A stretch of 64,000 bases of DNA from an uncultured Planctomycetota bacterium (GTDB taxonomy: Bacteria; Planctomycetota; Phycisphaerae; Phycisphaerales; UBA5793), in the NCBI GenBank assembly GCA_900696685.1, contig CAADHA010000056.1, forward strand, positions 31,688 to 95,687, written 5' to 3'. Below are positions 56,039 through 64,000 of the stretch, one piece after another. The notes under the pieces are model-generated. The model had not been told where the DNA came from. It ran no database searches and saw only the letters and a list, made by a program, of their open reading frames with translations. The position numbers and the translations under genes were made by a program. The first letter of the stretch is position 1. Every line of letters starts with the position of its first letter.

Positions 56039-56767
56039 TCACCACGGCCCGCATCCGGGCGGCGTGCCGAAGCCGCCGGCGCTCTGGAAGGGACGGGCGG
56101 CGGGCGGATTACAGCCGAGAAGGTCGAGTTGCACGTCCATGAGGCACGCGACGATCGCGCCGGTCGGATCGCGATACCGCACGCGGAGAGTGCGAATCAG
56201 CGGCCCCACCGCACAGTTTGGGCGATTGGCGCATGGATCGAGGAAGACGGTGCGCGCAGCCGGCGCGAGGGCGCCGACGAGAGCGCGAACCGCAGCCGGG
56301 CACCCGCCCGCGTCGGCCGCGAGCCGACACGTGATGCGATACTCGCAGCGCAACGGGTCGAGTTGCAGGCCATAGTTCACGAGCACCGGCGCCGCCTCCT
56401 GGCAGGTCGACAGGTCGATGGCGTCGAGGTAGGCGCGCCCGCAGGCCTGTGCAGCGACCGTGGCGCTGGTGATGGCCATCCCACGCTGGTCGGCCGGGAT
56501 GATGCGTGCGAGCACTGGATTGAGAATGCCCAACTGCATTCCTGCACAGCGCTGCCCGTGGGGCACGGTAAACTGACCGAGCCGGAAGCCGTAGATGATG
56601 CCGACCTGCCCGTGGGGAGTGGCGTTTTCGACGAACAGCGAGATTTTGCCGGGACATTCACCCGTCACGCGAAGCGTCGGAAAGGGGACGAGTTCGTATC
56701 GCTGCGCTTGCGCGGCTTTCGCGCCGGCGAGCATCAGCAGCACGATGAGACATGAACGGCGGAGCAT
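56039..56767 (-). CDS. Secreted Cys-rich protein of unknown function
   Basis: 242-aa secreted protein with signal MLRRSCLIVLLMLAGAKAAQA. The first mature part (TGECPGKISLFVENATP...GIIYGFRLGQFTVPHGQRCAG) matches the start of the 130-aa protein's module at 54041. The second half holds eight or more Cys (QACGRAYL, CEYRITCRL, DPCANRPNC, PPGCGPW), suggesting disulfides. AAAGGAG precedes ATG 56767. No enzyme motif recognised. Probably extracellular, paired in history with the 54041 gene. Confidence 0.65.
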   Translation of the reverse strand: MLRRSCLIVLLMLAGAKAAQAQRYELVPFPTLRVTGECPGKISLFVENATPHGQVGIIYGFRLGQFTVPHGQRCAGMQLGILNPVLARIIPADQRGMAITSATVAAQACGRAYLDAIDLSTCQEAAPVLVNYGLQLDPLRCEYRITCRLAADAGGCPAAVRALVGALAPAARTVFLDPCANRPNCAVGPLIRTLRVRYRDPTGAIVACLMDVQLDLLGCNPPAARPFQSAGGFGTPPGCGPW

Positions 56768-56919
56768 GGAAAACTCCTTTCAAGTGAAGTCCCGCCCGGG
56801 CGGCAGGAGAACACCTCGCAACCGCGCGGGCGCATTCCACAGAAAGAACTCGCAAAGCGGGTTTGAACCGGGCAACGACTCAGCGACTGACGGCCGCCGG
56901 GGCGCCGCGATGGCGTCGC

Positions 56920-56925
56920 TATAAT
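56920..56925 (+). promoter_or_regulatory. Perfect -10 box TATAAT before the TPR-YggX gene
   Basis: TATAAT at 56920-56925 lies 38 nt before ATG 56964. No good -35 element is found at 16-18 nt, so use by the main sigma factor is uncertain. Confidence 0.4.
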
Positions 56926-56963
56926 CCCGTTTCCACGATCCGACCGCAAGCCCAGGAGTGATG

Positions 56964-57587
56964 ATGGACGCTTCAGAGCGAATCTCGCAGTTCCGCAACA
57001 TGGCCGAGGCGGACCCGACCAACGAGATGGCGCACTTCAGCCTCGGCAACGCACTTCTCCAGGCGGGGCAGGCAGCAGAGGCGTCGGCGGTGCTGCAGCG
57101 CTGCATCGAACTTCAGCCGCAGATGAGCAAGGCGTATCAACTGGCGGGCCAGGCGCTGGAGCAGGCGGGGAAGCGTGCCGATGCAATTGCAATGCTCACG
57201 AAGGGGTACGAAGTCGCCGCGGGCCGGGGCGACGCGATGCCCGCCGGCGCCATGGCGGAGATGCTGCGCCGCCTGGGCGCGCCGGTGCCGGAAGTCAAAG
57301 CCGCTGCGAAGCCCGCAGGCGGCGAGAGCGGTTCATTCATCTGCCAGCGCACGGGAAGGGCAGGCACGCAACTGCCAAAGCCCCCCTTCCGCGGCCCGCT
57401 GGGTCAGCACATCTACGAGACGATCTCAGCCGAGACTTGGCGCCTCTGGGTCGCGCAGGGCACCAAGGTCATTAACGAACTCCGCCTCGACCTCTCGCGC
57501 GATGAGCACGCAAAGATCTACGACCAGCACATGATCGAGTTCCTCGGCATGGAAGAGTTCGTGCAGTCGCTGCGGTCCCGGCCGTAG
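56964..57587 (+). CDS. TPR-YggX fusion (Fe(II)-trafficking domain protein)
   Basis: 207-aa protein. Residues 1-90 are two to three TPR units (AHFSLGNALLQAGQAAEASAV, AYQLAGQALEQAGKRADAIAM). Residues about 122-207 are YggX-like: ICQRTGRAGTQLPKPPF (with the single Cys), GPLGQHIYETISAETWRLW, VINELRLDLSRDEH and MIEFLGMEEF. YggX protects Fe-S proteins and handles ferrous iron in other bacteria as a 90-aa protein with no TPR. ATG 56964 follows AGGAG with 5-nt spacing; ATG 56961 and GTG 56958 are also in frame. It stands alone. Confidence 0.88.
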   Translation: MDASERISQFRNMAEADPTNEMAHFSLGNALLQAGQAAEASAVLQRCIELQPQMSKAYQLAGQALEQAGKRADAIAMLTKGYEVAAGRGDAMPAGAMAEMLRRLGAPVPEVKAAAKPAGGESGSFICQRTGRAGTQLPKPPFRGPLGQHIYETISAETWRLWVAQGTKVINELRLDLSRDEHAKIYDQHMIEFLGMEEFVQSLRSRP

Positions 57588-57703
57588 GTCCTGGTCGTAG
57601 ATCCTGGTCGAACGCGCTTCCCACCGCGCGGCGGGTTGGCTGATACCATTGCGATCATCGGCGCGGGGCCGATTGGCCGATGTGTGGTACAGGAGACCGC
57701 TGC

Positions 57704-59170
57704 ATGAAGCGTGCGCGAGCCTTGGCGGAATGGACCTTGGCGACGATCATCCTCTTTCCTCCGACCGGCCTTGCCCAGGACCCGCAGGCTTACGAGCGAC
57801 TTCAGCGCACGCTCGACAACCTTGAGCGCTCCCGGCAGGTCGGCGCGGCGGACCTGGAGCTCGCCGAATCGGCCCGGCTGCTCATCGGGGGATACACGAC
57901 CTTCGGCTTTGCCGCCAGCGACGACTCAAGCGGTTCGACGCGGATCCTGCGCCAGAGCGACACAAAACTCTGGTCCCACTTCGTCATGGGCGGGCACGAG
58001 GCCTACGGGCGACTGCGCTTCAATTACCTTGACTTCAATTCGGGCGACAGTTTCGACGGGCGCGGCGACAACCTCGAAGAGCCCATCGGCGACCGCTACT
58101 GGTATCGCTTCGATTACCGCACCAACCACCTCGTAGAAACAGGCGAACGCGCCGACGAGAACGTCTGGTTCCAGGTGGGACGGCAGTTCGTCAACTGGGG
58201 TTCGAGCCTGGCGCTGAGCGAGGACCTCTATGCCGCGCTCGCAGCGGTCGAACTGCACCATCTTGAAGTGAAGGGGCTGATCGGCCTGACGCCTTCAACA
58301 GGCCCGGTTGATTTCGACAGTTCGCGGCCCGGCTTCGACACCGACGTGGATCGCCGCTTCATGGGCCTGATGTTCACCTACACCGGGTTTGACGAGCACC
58401 GCCCCTACTTCTTTGTCCTCGATCAGAGCGATCGAAACGACCGCGACAGGCGGACGATTTTCATTCTCGGCACGCCTTACCCGACACGGTACAAGTACGA
58501 CTCGCTGTACCTCGGTTTCGGCAGCAGCGGGCAGTTGACGACCGAGACTTACTACCAGGCGGAGTTCATTCACCAGAGCGGGCACTCACTGAGCACGAGC
58601 ATCGCGCCCAGCGGCGTGCCGGCTGGGCAGACGAGCGAACCGATCGATGCGTGGGGAGCAATGGGGCGGCTGATCTACTCGCCGCGCTGGGGCCGGCCCA
58701 ACGCAGTGCGCTTCGACTTCGAGGTCCTCCTCGCAAGCGGCGACGACGACCGGCAGCACACGTCGAACACGTTCGGAGGCAATCGCAGCGGAACCGGCGA
58801 TCATGCCTTCAACGCCCTCGGCTACGCGAACACGGGCCTGGTGCTGGGACCGCGATTCTCGAACCTGTTCTCACTGCGGCTGGGCGCAAGCACGATGCCA
58901 TGGCGCGGGCAGGGGATCTTCGACAAGCTGCGGCTGGGCGTGGACGCCTACCTGCTGCACAAACTCAACGCCGATGCGCCCGTCAACTTCACCACCGTGC
59001 CCGGCGAACGGTTCCTCGGCGGTGAACTGGATTTCTTCCTCGACTGGCAGATCGCCAGCGACGTGTCGCTGGATGTGCGCTACGGCGTGTTCGTTCCATC
59101 AGACGCCATGCCCGAAGGCAATGACGATGTCCGCCACTTCCTCTATGCGGGGCTGAACTATGCGTTCTGA
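57704..59170 (+). CDS. Outer-membrane beta-barrel protein, alginate-export-like
   Basis: 488-aa exported protein. Signal peptide (TLATIILFPPTGLAQ), a short coiled segment (RLQRTLDNLERSRQ), then alternating beta strands with aromatic girdles to the final strand FLYAGLNYAF ending in Phe, as for barrels inserted by BamA. LWSHFVMGGHEAYGRLRFNYLDFN, WFQVGRQFVNWGSSLAL and GRPNAVRFDFEVLLASGD resemble the alginate-export (AlgE-type) porin group. AGGAG precedes ATG 57704. It is the first of four genes: its stop overlaps the next start by 11 nt. Exports or admits an acidic glycan by family analogy only. Confidence 0.65.
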   Translation: MKRARALAEWTLATIILFPPTGLAQDPQAYERLQRTLDNLERSRQVGAADLELAESARLLIGGYTTFGFAASDDSSGSTRILRQSDTKLWSHFVMGGHEAYGRLRFNYLDFNSGDSFDGRGDNLEEPIGDRYWYRFDYRTNHLVETGERADENVWFQVGRQFVNWGSSLALSEDLYAALAAVELHHLEVKGLIGLTPSTGPVDFDSSRPGFDTDVDRRFMGLMFTYTGFDEHRPYFFVLDQSDRNDRDRRTIFILGTPYPTRYKYDSLYLGFGSSGQLTTETYYQAEFIHQSGHSLSTSIAPSGVPAGQTSEPIDAWGAMGRLIYSPRWGRPNAVRFDFEVLLASGDDDRQHTSNTFGGNRSGTGDHAFNALGYANTGLVLGPRFSNLFSLRLGASTMPWRGQGIFDKLRLGVDAYLLHKLNADAPVNFTTVPGERFLGGELDFFLDWQIASDVSLDVRYGVFVPSDAMPEGNDDVRHFLYAGLNYAF

Positions 59171-59756
59171 TGTGTGGATGAGGATCTGGGCCGTCGCCGC
59201 CAGCACCGGCGTGCTGTGGAGCGTGGGATGCGCCCGATCGGTTCGCGAGGCGTCGGTGGCGGACACGCTGGGAGGGGTCGACATGATGGCCGAATTGGAC
59301 TTCTGGGACCAACTGGCCGCGCAGGATGCCGTGACGAATCACGATGCGCTGCATGCCCTGCTTCTCACCTTCGAGTTTTTGTCCGAAGAAGGCGCCGTTC
59401 ACGAGGGTGAGAGGGTCGGCGCCGCCCTGCAGGGTGGAGCCGACTTCGAGGCCAAAGCCGGCTTCGCGCGGTCGCGGGGCTGGATTCCCGCCGGCGGGAC
59501 TCTTGTCGCCGACGAGACGGCTCAGGCCGGCTGGATTGCCCGGGCGATCTGCCTCGAAGCCGGAATCGAGGGCGGGCTGAACATGCGCCTCTTCGGCCCC
59601 GTCCCGCGCTATGCGCTGCGGGAACTCACTTATGAAAGGCTCATGGGGTCCAAGTCGGAGAACCAGGCGCTCTCGGGGCTTGAACTGATCGCCACACTCG
59701 GGCGCGTTCAGGACCGGCGGACCGGCCTGGTGTCGGCCCCGCGCCAGGACTTCTGA
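59160..59756 (+). CDS. Lipoprotein in the CHASE2 cyclase operon
   Basis: 198-aa lipoprotein. Signal MRIWAVAASTGVLWSVGC gives lipobox SVGC (Cys about residue 24). The mature part is mainly helical (LDFWDQLAAQDAVTNHDALHALLLTFEFLSEEG; ALRELTYERLMGSKSENQALSGLELIATLGRVQ). No family recognised. ATG lies inside the barrel gene's last codons (ATGCGTTCTGA), so translation is coupled to it. It may link the barrel to the periplasmic LysM-FecR protein; this is inference from order and localisation. Confidence 0.7.
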   Translation: MRSDVWMRIWAVAASTGVLWSVGCARSVREASVADTLGGVDMMAELDFWDQLAAQDAVTNHDALHALLLTFEFLSEEGAVHEGERVGAALQGGADFEAKAGFARSRGWIPAGGTLVADETAQAGWIARAICLEAGIEGGLNMRLFGPVPRYALRELTYERLMGSKSENQALSGLELIATLGRVQDRRTGLVSAPRQDF

Positions 59757-59789
59757 CGGAACCGCATCCGCCGGGCGCATGGAAATGAG

Positions 59790-60896
59790 ATGAAACACAT
59801 GACCGCTCATCGCATCATTCTCTACGGCCTCGCCGGTACAGCAGCCGCGCTGTCACTTGCGTTCGCCCCGGTCCAGGACCCTGCCGCGCAAACGCCTGCC
59901 GCGCCGCCGCCGGCTGAGAAGACGGTGCTGGAAGATCAGCCCATCCGCTACACGCTGCGCGAAGGCGACACGCTCGAATCCATCGCGGAGAAGTGGTACG
60001 GCAACCGCGAACTGGCGGTGAGAATTGCGGAGGCGAATCCGAACCTCGACCGCGCCAATCTCGTCGTCGGTCAAGCGATCGTCCTGCCGCGAATCGACCT
60101 CGGCGATCAACTGGCGCAACTCGCGCCGCTGCCGGAGGGCGAAGTGAAGATCCTCCAGGCTGTGGTGATGAAGGTCGAGGGCACGCGGGCGCGGTGGCGG
60201 CCGAATGCAGACGCGGACTGGAAGGCCGCAGCGCTTCACGACGTCGTCCCAGTCGGCTCCGAAATCCAAACCGGCCGCGACAGTCTCGTGGCCCTGCGCA
60301 TCGGCATGAACGCCTCGATCATCATCGACCGCAACTCGCGCGTGGACCTGCCGGAGGTGGCGCAGAGCGGATCGGTGCTGCGCACGCGCCTCACGGCGCG
60401 CTACGGCCTGATGGACGTCAAGGTCGATCACGTCGGGCTGACCAACGACTTCGAGATCAAGACCCCCAGCGCGACCTTGGCCGTCAAGGGAACCGGCTGG
60501 CGACTCGTCTGGGATGCGATCGACGGCTTCCAGGCGTTCGGCGTTCCGACCAACCGAATCCGCGCCATCGAGGTCGAGTACGTGAACGGGCTGAAGGTGG
60601 CGCTCAGCAAGGACGACGCCTCCACCGACCGCCACCAGTTGCCGGCGCTGACCGCCTTTGCACAGACGTACTTCCTTCCACTCGCGGGAGGGGTCAGCCC
60701 CGACGAGATGGAGTTCCTGACGATGGTTGTCACGCACGGGCGCAGTCTCCTGCGCGACCTCGGGCTTGACGAATCCTTCGGCCGCGAAGGCTTCACCGGC
60801 ACGCTTGAGCAGTTCAGGCGAGACAGCGGTCACGGGAACGGCTGCGGCTGTCAGTTTGAGAGTCCCGGCACGCTGCAGCAGTTCGACCGCAAGTGA
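59790..60896 (+). CDS. Periplasmic LysM-FecR domain protein
   Basis: 368-aa exported protein. Signal IILYGLAGTAAALSLAFA. A LysM domain lies at about 52-105 (YTLREGDTLESIAEKWYGNRELAVRIAEANPNLDRANLVVGQAIVLP), a peptidoglycan binder. A FecR-like beta domain spans about 125-235 (VGSEIQTGRDSLVALRIGMNASIIIDRNSRVDL ... TPSATLAVKGTGWRLV). The C-terminal part ends in NGCGCQFESPGTLQQFDRK. The stop overlaps the cyclase start by 4 nt (GTGA). FecR-like proteins next to CHASE2 cyclases are a recurrent pairing in other bacteria (established context), so it likely modulates the cyclase's periplasmic sensor. Confidence 0.85.
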   Translation: MKHMTAHRIILYGLAGTAAALSLAFAPVQDPAAQTPAAPPPAEKTVLEDQPIRYTLREGDTLESIAEKWYGNRELAVRIAEANPNLDRANLVVGQAIVLPRIDLGDQLAQLAPLPEGEVKILQAVVMKVEGTRARWRPNADADWKAAALHDVVPVGSEIQTGRDSLVALRIGMNASIIIDRNSRVDLPEVAQSGSVLRTRLTARYGLMDVKVDHVGLTNDFEIKTPSATLAVKGTGWRLVWDAIDGFQAFGVPTNRIRAIEVEYVNGLKVALSKDDASTDRHQLPALTAFAQTYFLPLAGGVSPDEMEFLTMVVTHGRSLLRDLGLDESFGREGFTGTLEQFRRDSGHGNGCGCQFESPGTLQQFDRK

Positions 60897-63790
60897 TTCA
60901 GAGCGGCGTGCGGGGCTGGTTCAAGTCGCCTCGCTGGAGACCACGCGTGTTCGGGAAGCGCATTCGGCGTCGCGCCCGGGGAGGACAAGGCCCCCTCCTG
61001 CCCTGGCTCGTCGGGTCGCTTCTTGCGGCCGTTGCCGCCTACGCGCTCACCATTCCGCTCTGGCGTGACCGCGTCGAGGGGCTTGCGGTCGATTTTCTCT
61101 TTCGCTACGGCCGGCTCGATCCGCCGCGCGCCGATCCGCGCATTGTGCATGTTGACATTGACGACTCCACACTCGACTCCTTCGGGCGCTGGCCCTGGAG
61201 GCGATCGCTCGTGGCCAAGGCGATCCAGGCCATCGACGCGTGCGAACCGGGAGTGATCGCCCTCGACATCCTCTTTGATGAACCGGACCTTGACCGCCCG
61301 GAGGAAGATGCATCGCTCATTGCCGCCATCGCCGGCGCCCGTGCGCCGGTGATCGTGGCGACCAAGTTCCCGCCTCAGACGGACCAGTCGGGCAGTCCGT
61401 GGCGCAGTGCCGAAGGCGCTGCCGCGCTCCGCCGCGTCCTTGAGGCCTTGCGGGCCGACATCACGCTCGATCCAGACCGGCTCGTCGAACAGGCTGCACT
61501 GGACGAGAGCCTCGCCCGCCGCGTCCGCGCGCAGTTCCAGTCATTCCGGAGAATGGCCATCGAAGAGGAAGTGCGCGCCGTCGATGACCCTGCCGATCTC
61601 TCGATCAGATCGATGCGGACGCGGATGATTCCGGCGAACAACCGGAACCGTCCCTACTTCGGCCTCGAGATGATGATGGGCAAAGTGATCGACGGCGTGA
61701 AGGCGGAGCGCTTCATCGGCGCCCGCAGCGCCAGCCTGAGCCGCAGCGGCGTGGTGCCCGTCATGGATCGCCTGGAGGCGCCGCTGATCGGCATCGTAGA
61801 GGCCGCCCGGGCCGCTGCATTCGTTACGGCCGAGACGGACCGTGACGGAGTGATCCGGCGCATGCCGCCGGTTGTCGCCTTTGCGGGTCATCTGCATCCT
61901 CAACTGGGAGTCGCGGCGGCGATGGCGTACTTTCACACGCCCACGTCCGACAACCCGCCCACCTCCGACATCACGCTGCTGGAGAACGCGGTGCGCATCG
62001 CGCGCACCACGGTTCCTGTCAACGCCGGCAGGTCTCTCATTGTCTGGCCCCGGATCGAGGAGGGGTCCGGTCCGCTCAATCTTCTCACCGGCCGGGCGTG
62101 GCGCGAGTCGCAGAATGCCGCGTTCGGCCTGCTGCGCCAAAGCCCCGACGACCTGCCCACGCACGGGCACATTTCACTGAGCGGCGTCCTCGACCTGCAC
62201 ATGAATCTCGAGAAGGTCAGGCTGTACCACGACCTCAGCCGCGACATCATCCGCGACCTCTTCAGCAGAGACGGTGACAGCCCTGAGGATTGGGACAATC
62301 CAACCAGGCGCCCTCAGTTGGCGAAGAAGATACAGAACGAAGTGCAGTTTCATCTCGCGCTCGAGGAGGGCGGCAAGCCGGAGGACCCCGGCGCCGACGC
62401 CAACGATTTGCAGCGTGTGCTGTGGGTCTGGCACGACCTTGACGCACAGGTTCCCGCCGCTGAACCCGTCCTCCGCACCGCGGAGCAGAACCTCCTCAGG
62501 TCGATCCGCGGCCGGATCGTCTTCGTCGGATTCGTTGCGACGGGTTCGCTTACGGACGTGTACCCGACGGCGGCGGGCCCGCGCACTCCGGGCGTTGTTG
62601 TCAACGCCATGATGGCCAACATGATCCTGACGGGTGAAACCGTCCGGGAGGCGCCCCTGTGGCTCGGCGCGCTGCTGACTTTCGCGCTGGGCTCGTTCGC
62701 GGCGTTCGTGGGCGGGATCCGCTCGATCCGCCCGCTTCTGGGGCTGGTGCTCGCGTGCGTCATCGTGTTGGGGTGGGTCGTGACGAACGCTCTTCTGCTC
62801 TTCGACCTGTCGCACGTGTTTGTGCCCCTGGCCACGCCGCTGGCAGGGATCGTGCTCGGGCTGTTCGGGTCCACTTTCTCGCGCGGGCTGGATGAACGCC
62901 GCGAGCGCCAGCGCCTGCTTCGTCAGTTCGGGCACCGCATCCACAGGCGGCTCTTTGACTACCTGATCGAGCACCCCGAGGCGCTCAATCTCAGCGGCGC
63001 ACAACGCGAAGTTACCTGTCTCTTCGGCGACCTCGCCGGCTTCACCAGCGTCTCCGAAACGATGGACTCGCGCTCGACCGTGGCGCTTCTCAACCGCTAC
63101 ATGGGGGGCATGCACTCGCTGCTCACGGACCACTCCGCCTATGTCAACAAGTTTCTCGGCGACGGGCTGATGGCCTTCTGGGGCGCGTTCGAGGAAGACT
63201 CCACACACGCCGACCGCGCTGTCCGCGCCGCAATCGCCTGCATTCAGCGCGTCGAGGAACTTAACTTCGACGCCGCACGCGATGGCCACCAGCGGCTGTC
63301 GATGCGCTTCGGCCTCTGCTCGGGGCCGGTGACGGTCGGCGACTGCGGCGCGCCGCCCGAGTTCAGCGACTTCACCGTCATTGGCGACTCGGTCAATCTG
63401 GCCGCCCGCCTTGAGTCGGCCAACAAGCAGTTCGGCACGTCGATCCTCATCAACGCGCGCACCAACGAGATGCTTGGGCCCGAGGTTCTGCGGCGGCCCG
63501 TCGGCCTCGTGACCGTCGTCGGGCAGAGCAAGCCCGTCGAGGTCTTCGAGGTGCTTCCCGTCGAGCCGGGCACGGCGGATGAGGAGTTGCGCGCGCTGGT
63601 TCGGGAGACGGCCCAAGCGGTGCGCCTCTATCGCGACCGCCGCCTCGATGAGGCCGCCGCCGCATGGACTCAACTCGTCGAGCGGCACGGCCAGTCGCGC
63701 CTCGCGGCCCTCTATCTCGCGGAGATTGCCCGTTTCAGGACCAACGCCGATGACCTCTTCGACGGCGTGATCCGCCTCTCAATCAAGTGA
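60893..63790 (+). CDS. CHASE2-domain adenylate/guanylate cyclase
   Basis: 965-aa inner-membrane class III cyclase. An N-terminal TM (about 32-52) is followed by an extracytoplasmic CHASE2 domain (about 65-580, with IVHVDIDDSTLDSFGRWPWRR, FDEPDLDRPEEDASL and GRIVFVGFVATGSLTDVYPTA). Three TM segments follow (about 585-665), then the cyclase domain (about 700-870): metal Asp in TCLFGDLAGFTSVSE, second Asp in KFLGDGLMAFWGA, and FTVIGDSVNLAARLESANK with Asn and Arg. All catalytic residues are present, with Asp at the purine-specifying position suggesting cAMP. A TPR-like C-terminal tail follows (about 900-965). The start is GTG 60893, coupled to the FecR gene. Confidence 0.92.
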   Translation: MIQSGVRGWFKSPRWRPRVFGKRIRRRARGGQGPLLPWLVGSLLAAVAAYALTIPLWRDRVEGLAVDFLFRYGRLDPPRADPRIVHVDIDDSTLDSFGRWPWRRSLVAKAIQAIDACEPGVIALDILFDEPDLDRPEEDASLIAAIAGARAPVIVATKFPPQTDQSGSPWRSAEGAAALRRVLEALRADITLDPDRLVEQAALDESLARRVRAQFQSFRRMAIEEEVRAVDDPADLSIRSMRTRMIPANNRNRPYFGLEMMMGKVIDGVKAERFIGARSASLSRSGVVPVMDRLEAPLIGIVEAARAAAFVTAETDRDGVIRRMPPVVAFAGHLHPQLGVAAAMAYFHTPTSDNPPTSDITLLENAVRIARTTVPVNAGRSLIVWPRIEEGSGPLNLLTGRAWRESQNAAFGLLRQSPDDLPTHGHISLSGVLDLHMNLEKVRLYHDLSRDIIRDLFSRDGDSPEDWDNPTRRPQLAKKIQNEVQFHLALEEGGKPEDPGADANDLQRVLWVWHDLDAQVPAAEPVLRTAEQNLLRSIRGRIVFVGFVATGSLTDVYPTAAGPRTPGVVVNAMMANMILTGETVREAPLWLGALLTFALGSFAAFVGGIRSIRPLLGLVLACVIVLGWVVTNALLLFDLSHVFVPLATPLAGIVLGLFGSTFSRGLDERRERQRLLRQFGHRIHRRLFDYLIEHPEALNLSGAQREVTCLFGDLAGFTSVSETMDSRSTVALLNRYMGGMHSLLTDHSAYVNKFLGDGLMAFWGAFEEDSTHADRAVRAAIACIQRVEELNFDAARDGHQRLSMRFGLCSGPVTVGDCGAPPEFSDFTVIGDSVNLAARLESANKQFGTSILINARTNEMLGPEVLRRPVGLVTVVGQSKPVEVFEVLPVEPGTADEELRALVRETAQAVRLYRDRRLDEAAAAWTQLVERHGQSRLAALYLAEIARFRTNADDLFDGVIRLSIK

Positions 63791-63877
63791 GGCCCAGGCA
63801 GCCGCCATCCTCGGCCCAGGCCCCAGGCCGTGGCAAGTGGCCTCCACGATCCATCGCCTCGGGAAAGAGGGACTGCC

Positions 63878-63943
63878 CCGGAAAATAGGGACGGGTGTTA
63901 TTCATCGACCCTTGTTTTTCAGGGCCGGAAAATAGGGACGGGT
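63878..63943. repeat. Direct repeat CCGGAAAATAGGGACGGGT, two copies
   Basis: Identical 19-nt units at 63878-63896 and 63925-63943, each followed by a T/A-rich stretch (GTTATT or TTAATTT). The GGGAC core resembles the arms of the palindrome at 15096-15180. The rest of 63791-64000 shows no gene; the element may continue past the window edge. Confidence 0.7.
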
Positions 63944-64000
63944 TTAATTTCGGGGCTGCTCCGGGGCCAGGCGAGGCCGCCGAGCGCTGCGGCGGATTCC

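Noticed and set aside
55682..56142. Short open frames in the gap after the subtilase
   Set aside because: None has a ribosome site, signal peptide or motif; the gap is better read as non-coding with one stem-loop.
56845..56890. tRNA T-loop-like GGTTCAAACCC on the minus strand
   Set aside because: The flanking bases give only three T-stem pairs and no anticodon or acceptor arm can be drawn.
62174..63688. 504-codon open frame antisense to the cyclase
   Set aside because: Cyclase and CHASE2 motifs are on the plus strand; no support for the reverse.

Overview
The window is high-GC bacterial DNA, densely packed with genes on both strands. No rRNA, tRNA, insertion sequence or CRISPR array was recognised. 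The gene content suggests a member of the Planctomycetes, probably Phycisphaerae-like: many secreted proteins of unknown function, TolB/PD40-like, HAF-like and beta-helix repeat proteins, a short FlgM-like protein with no flagellar genes nearby, a TPR-YggX fusion, and envelope genes (murD, lnt, exopolysaccharide export). This placement is inference, since no phylogenetic marker was compared.

Layout. 1-10.5 kb (all minus strand): the C-terminally cut translation-associated ATPase ychF, a PGPGW membrane protein, and an exopolysaccharide (EPS) cluster. Read 5' to 3', the cluster is Wzz/GumC-like protein 1, CpsD-like protein 1, O-antigen ligase/polymerase, sulfotransferase, Wzz/GumC-like protein 2, CpsD-like protein 2 and a GT4 glycosyltransferase. 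Both CpsD-like proteins have damaged ATP-binding loops. 11-15 kb: a secreted PD40 propeller protein and a secreted M28 aminopeptidase with PA and PDZ domains. 15-25.5 kb: gcvP, then rplS, trmD and rpsP (no rimM between), then small TM protein, coiled-coil protein, HEAT lipoprotein and lnt. 25.5-29.8 kb: secreted proteins of unknown role and a FlgM-like protein. 30-38 kb: two adjacent secreted amidohydrolase-fold genes, murD, and an FHA-GAF-histidine kinase. 38-45 kb: SMP-30-like protein, zinc metallopeptidase, a pyroglutamyl-peptidase-like secreted protein lacking the catalytic Cys, glutathione peroxidase, and a PDZ/beta-helix protein. 45-52 kb: a lone PTS EIIA, a CPA2 antiporter carrying its own EIIA, a universal stress protein, an MDR oxidoreductase, a DUF3467 protein, a DegT aminotransferase and an RRM protein. 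52-57.6 kb: mnmG, a decayed or frameshifted subtilase, two secreted proteins and TPR-YggX. 57.7-63.8 kb: a tight four-gene operon of beta-barrel, lipoprotein, LysM-FecR protein and CHASE2 adenylate/guanylate cyclase.

How they fit together. Three themes recur. (1) Envelope and EPS building: the 1.7-10.5 kb cluster, murD, lnt and possibly the beta-barrel. (2) Sensing with unusual partners: a BY-kinase-like pair without intact P-loops, a kinase with FHA input and no adjacent response regulator, EIIA domains without a PTS permease, and a CHASE2 cyclase coupled to a periplasmic LysM-FecR protein. (3) A secretome in which at least five proteins end in a similar Cys-containing C-terminal module.

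Repeats: a roughly 104-bp palindromic element occurs twice, each time just past a stop codon between convergent genes. A separate nested palindrome lies upstream of gcvP, and a direct repeat with a similar GGGAC core lies at the right end. A poly-C tract of 12 right after a start codon puts the subtilase out of frame.
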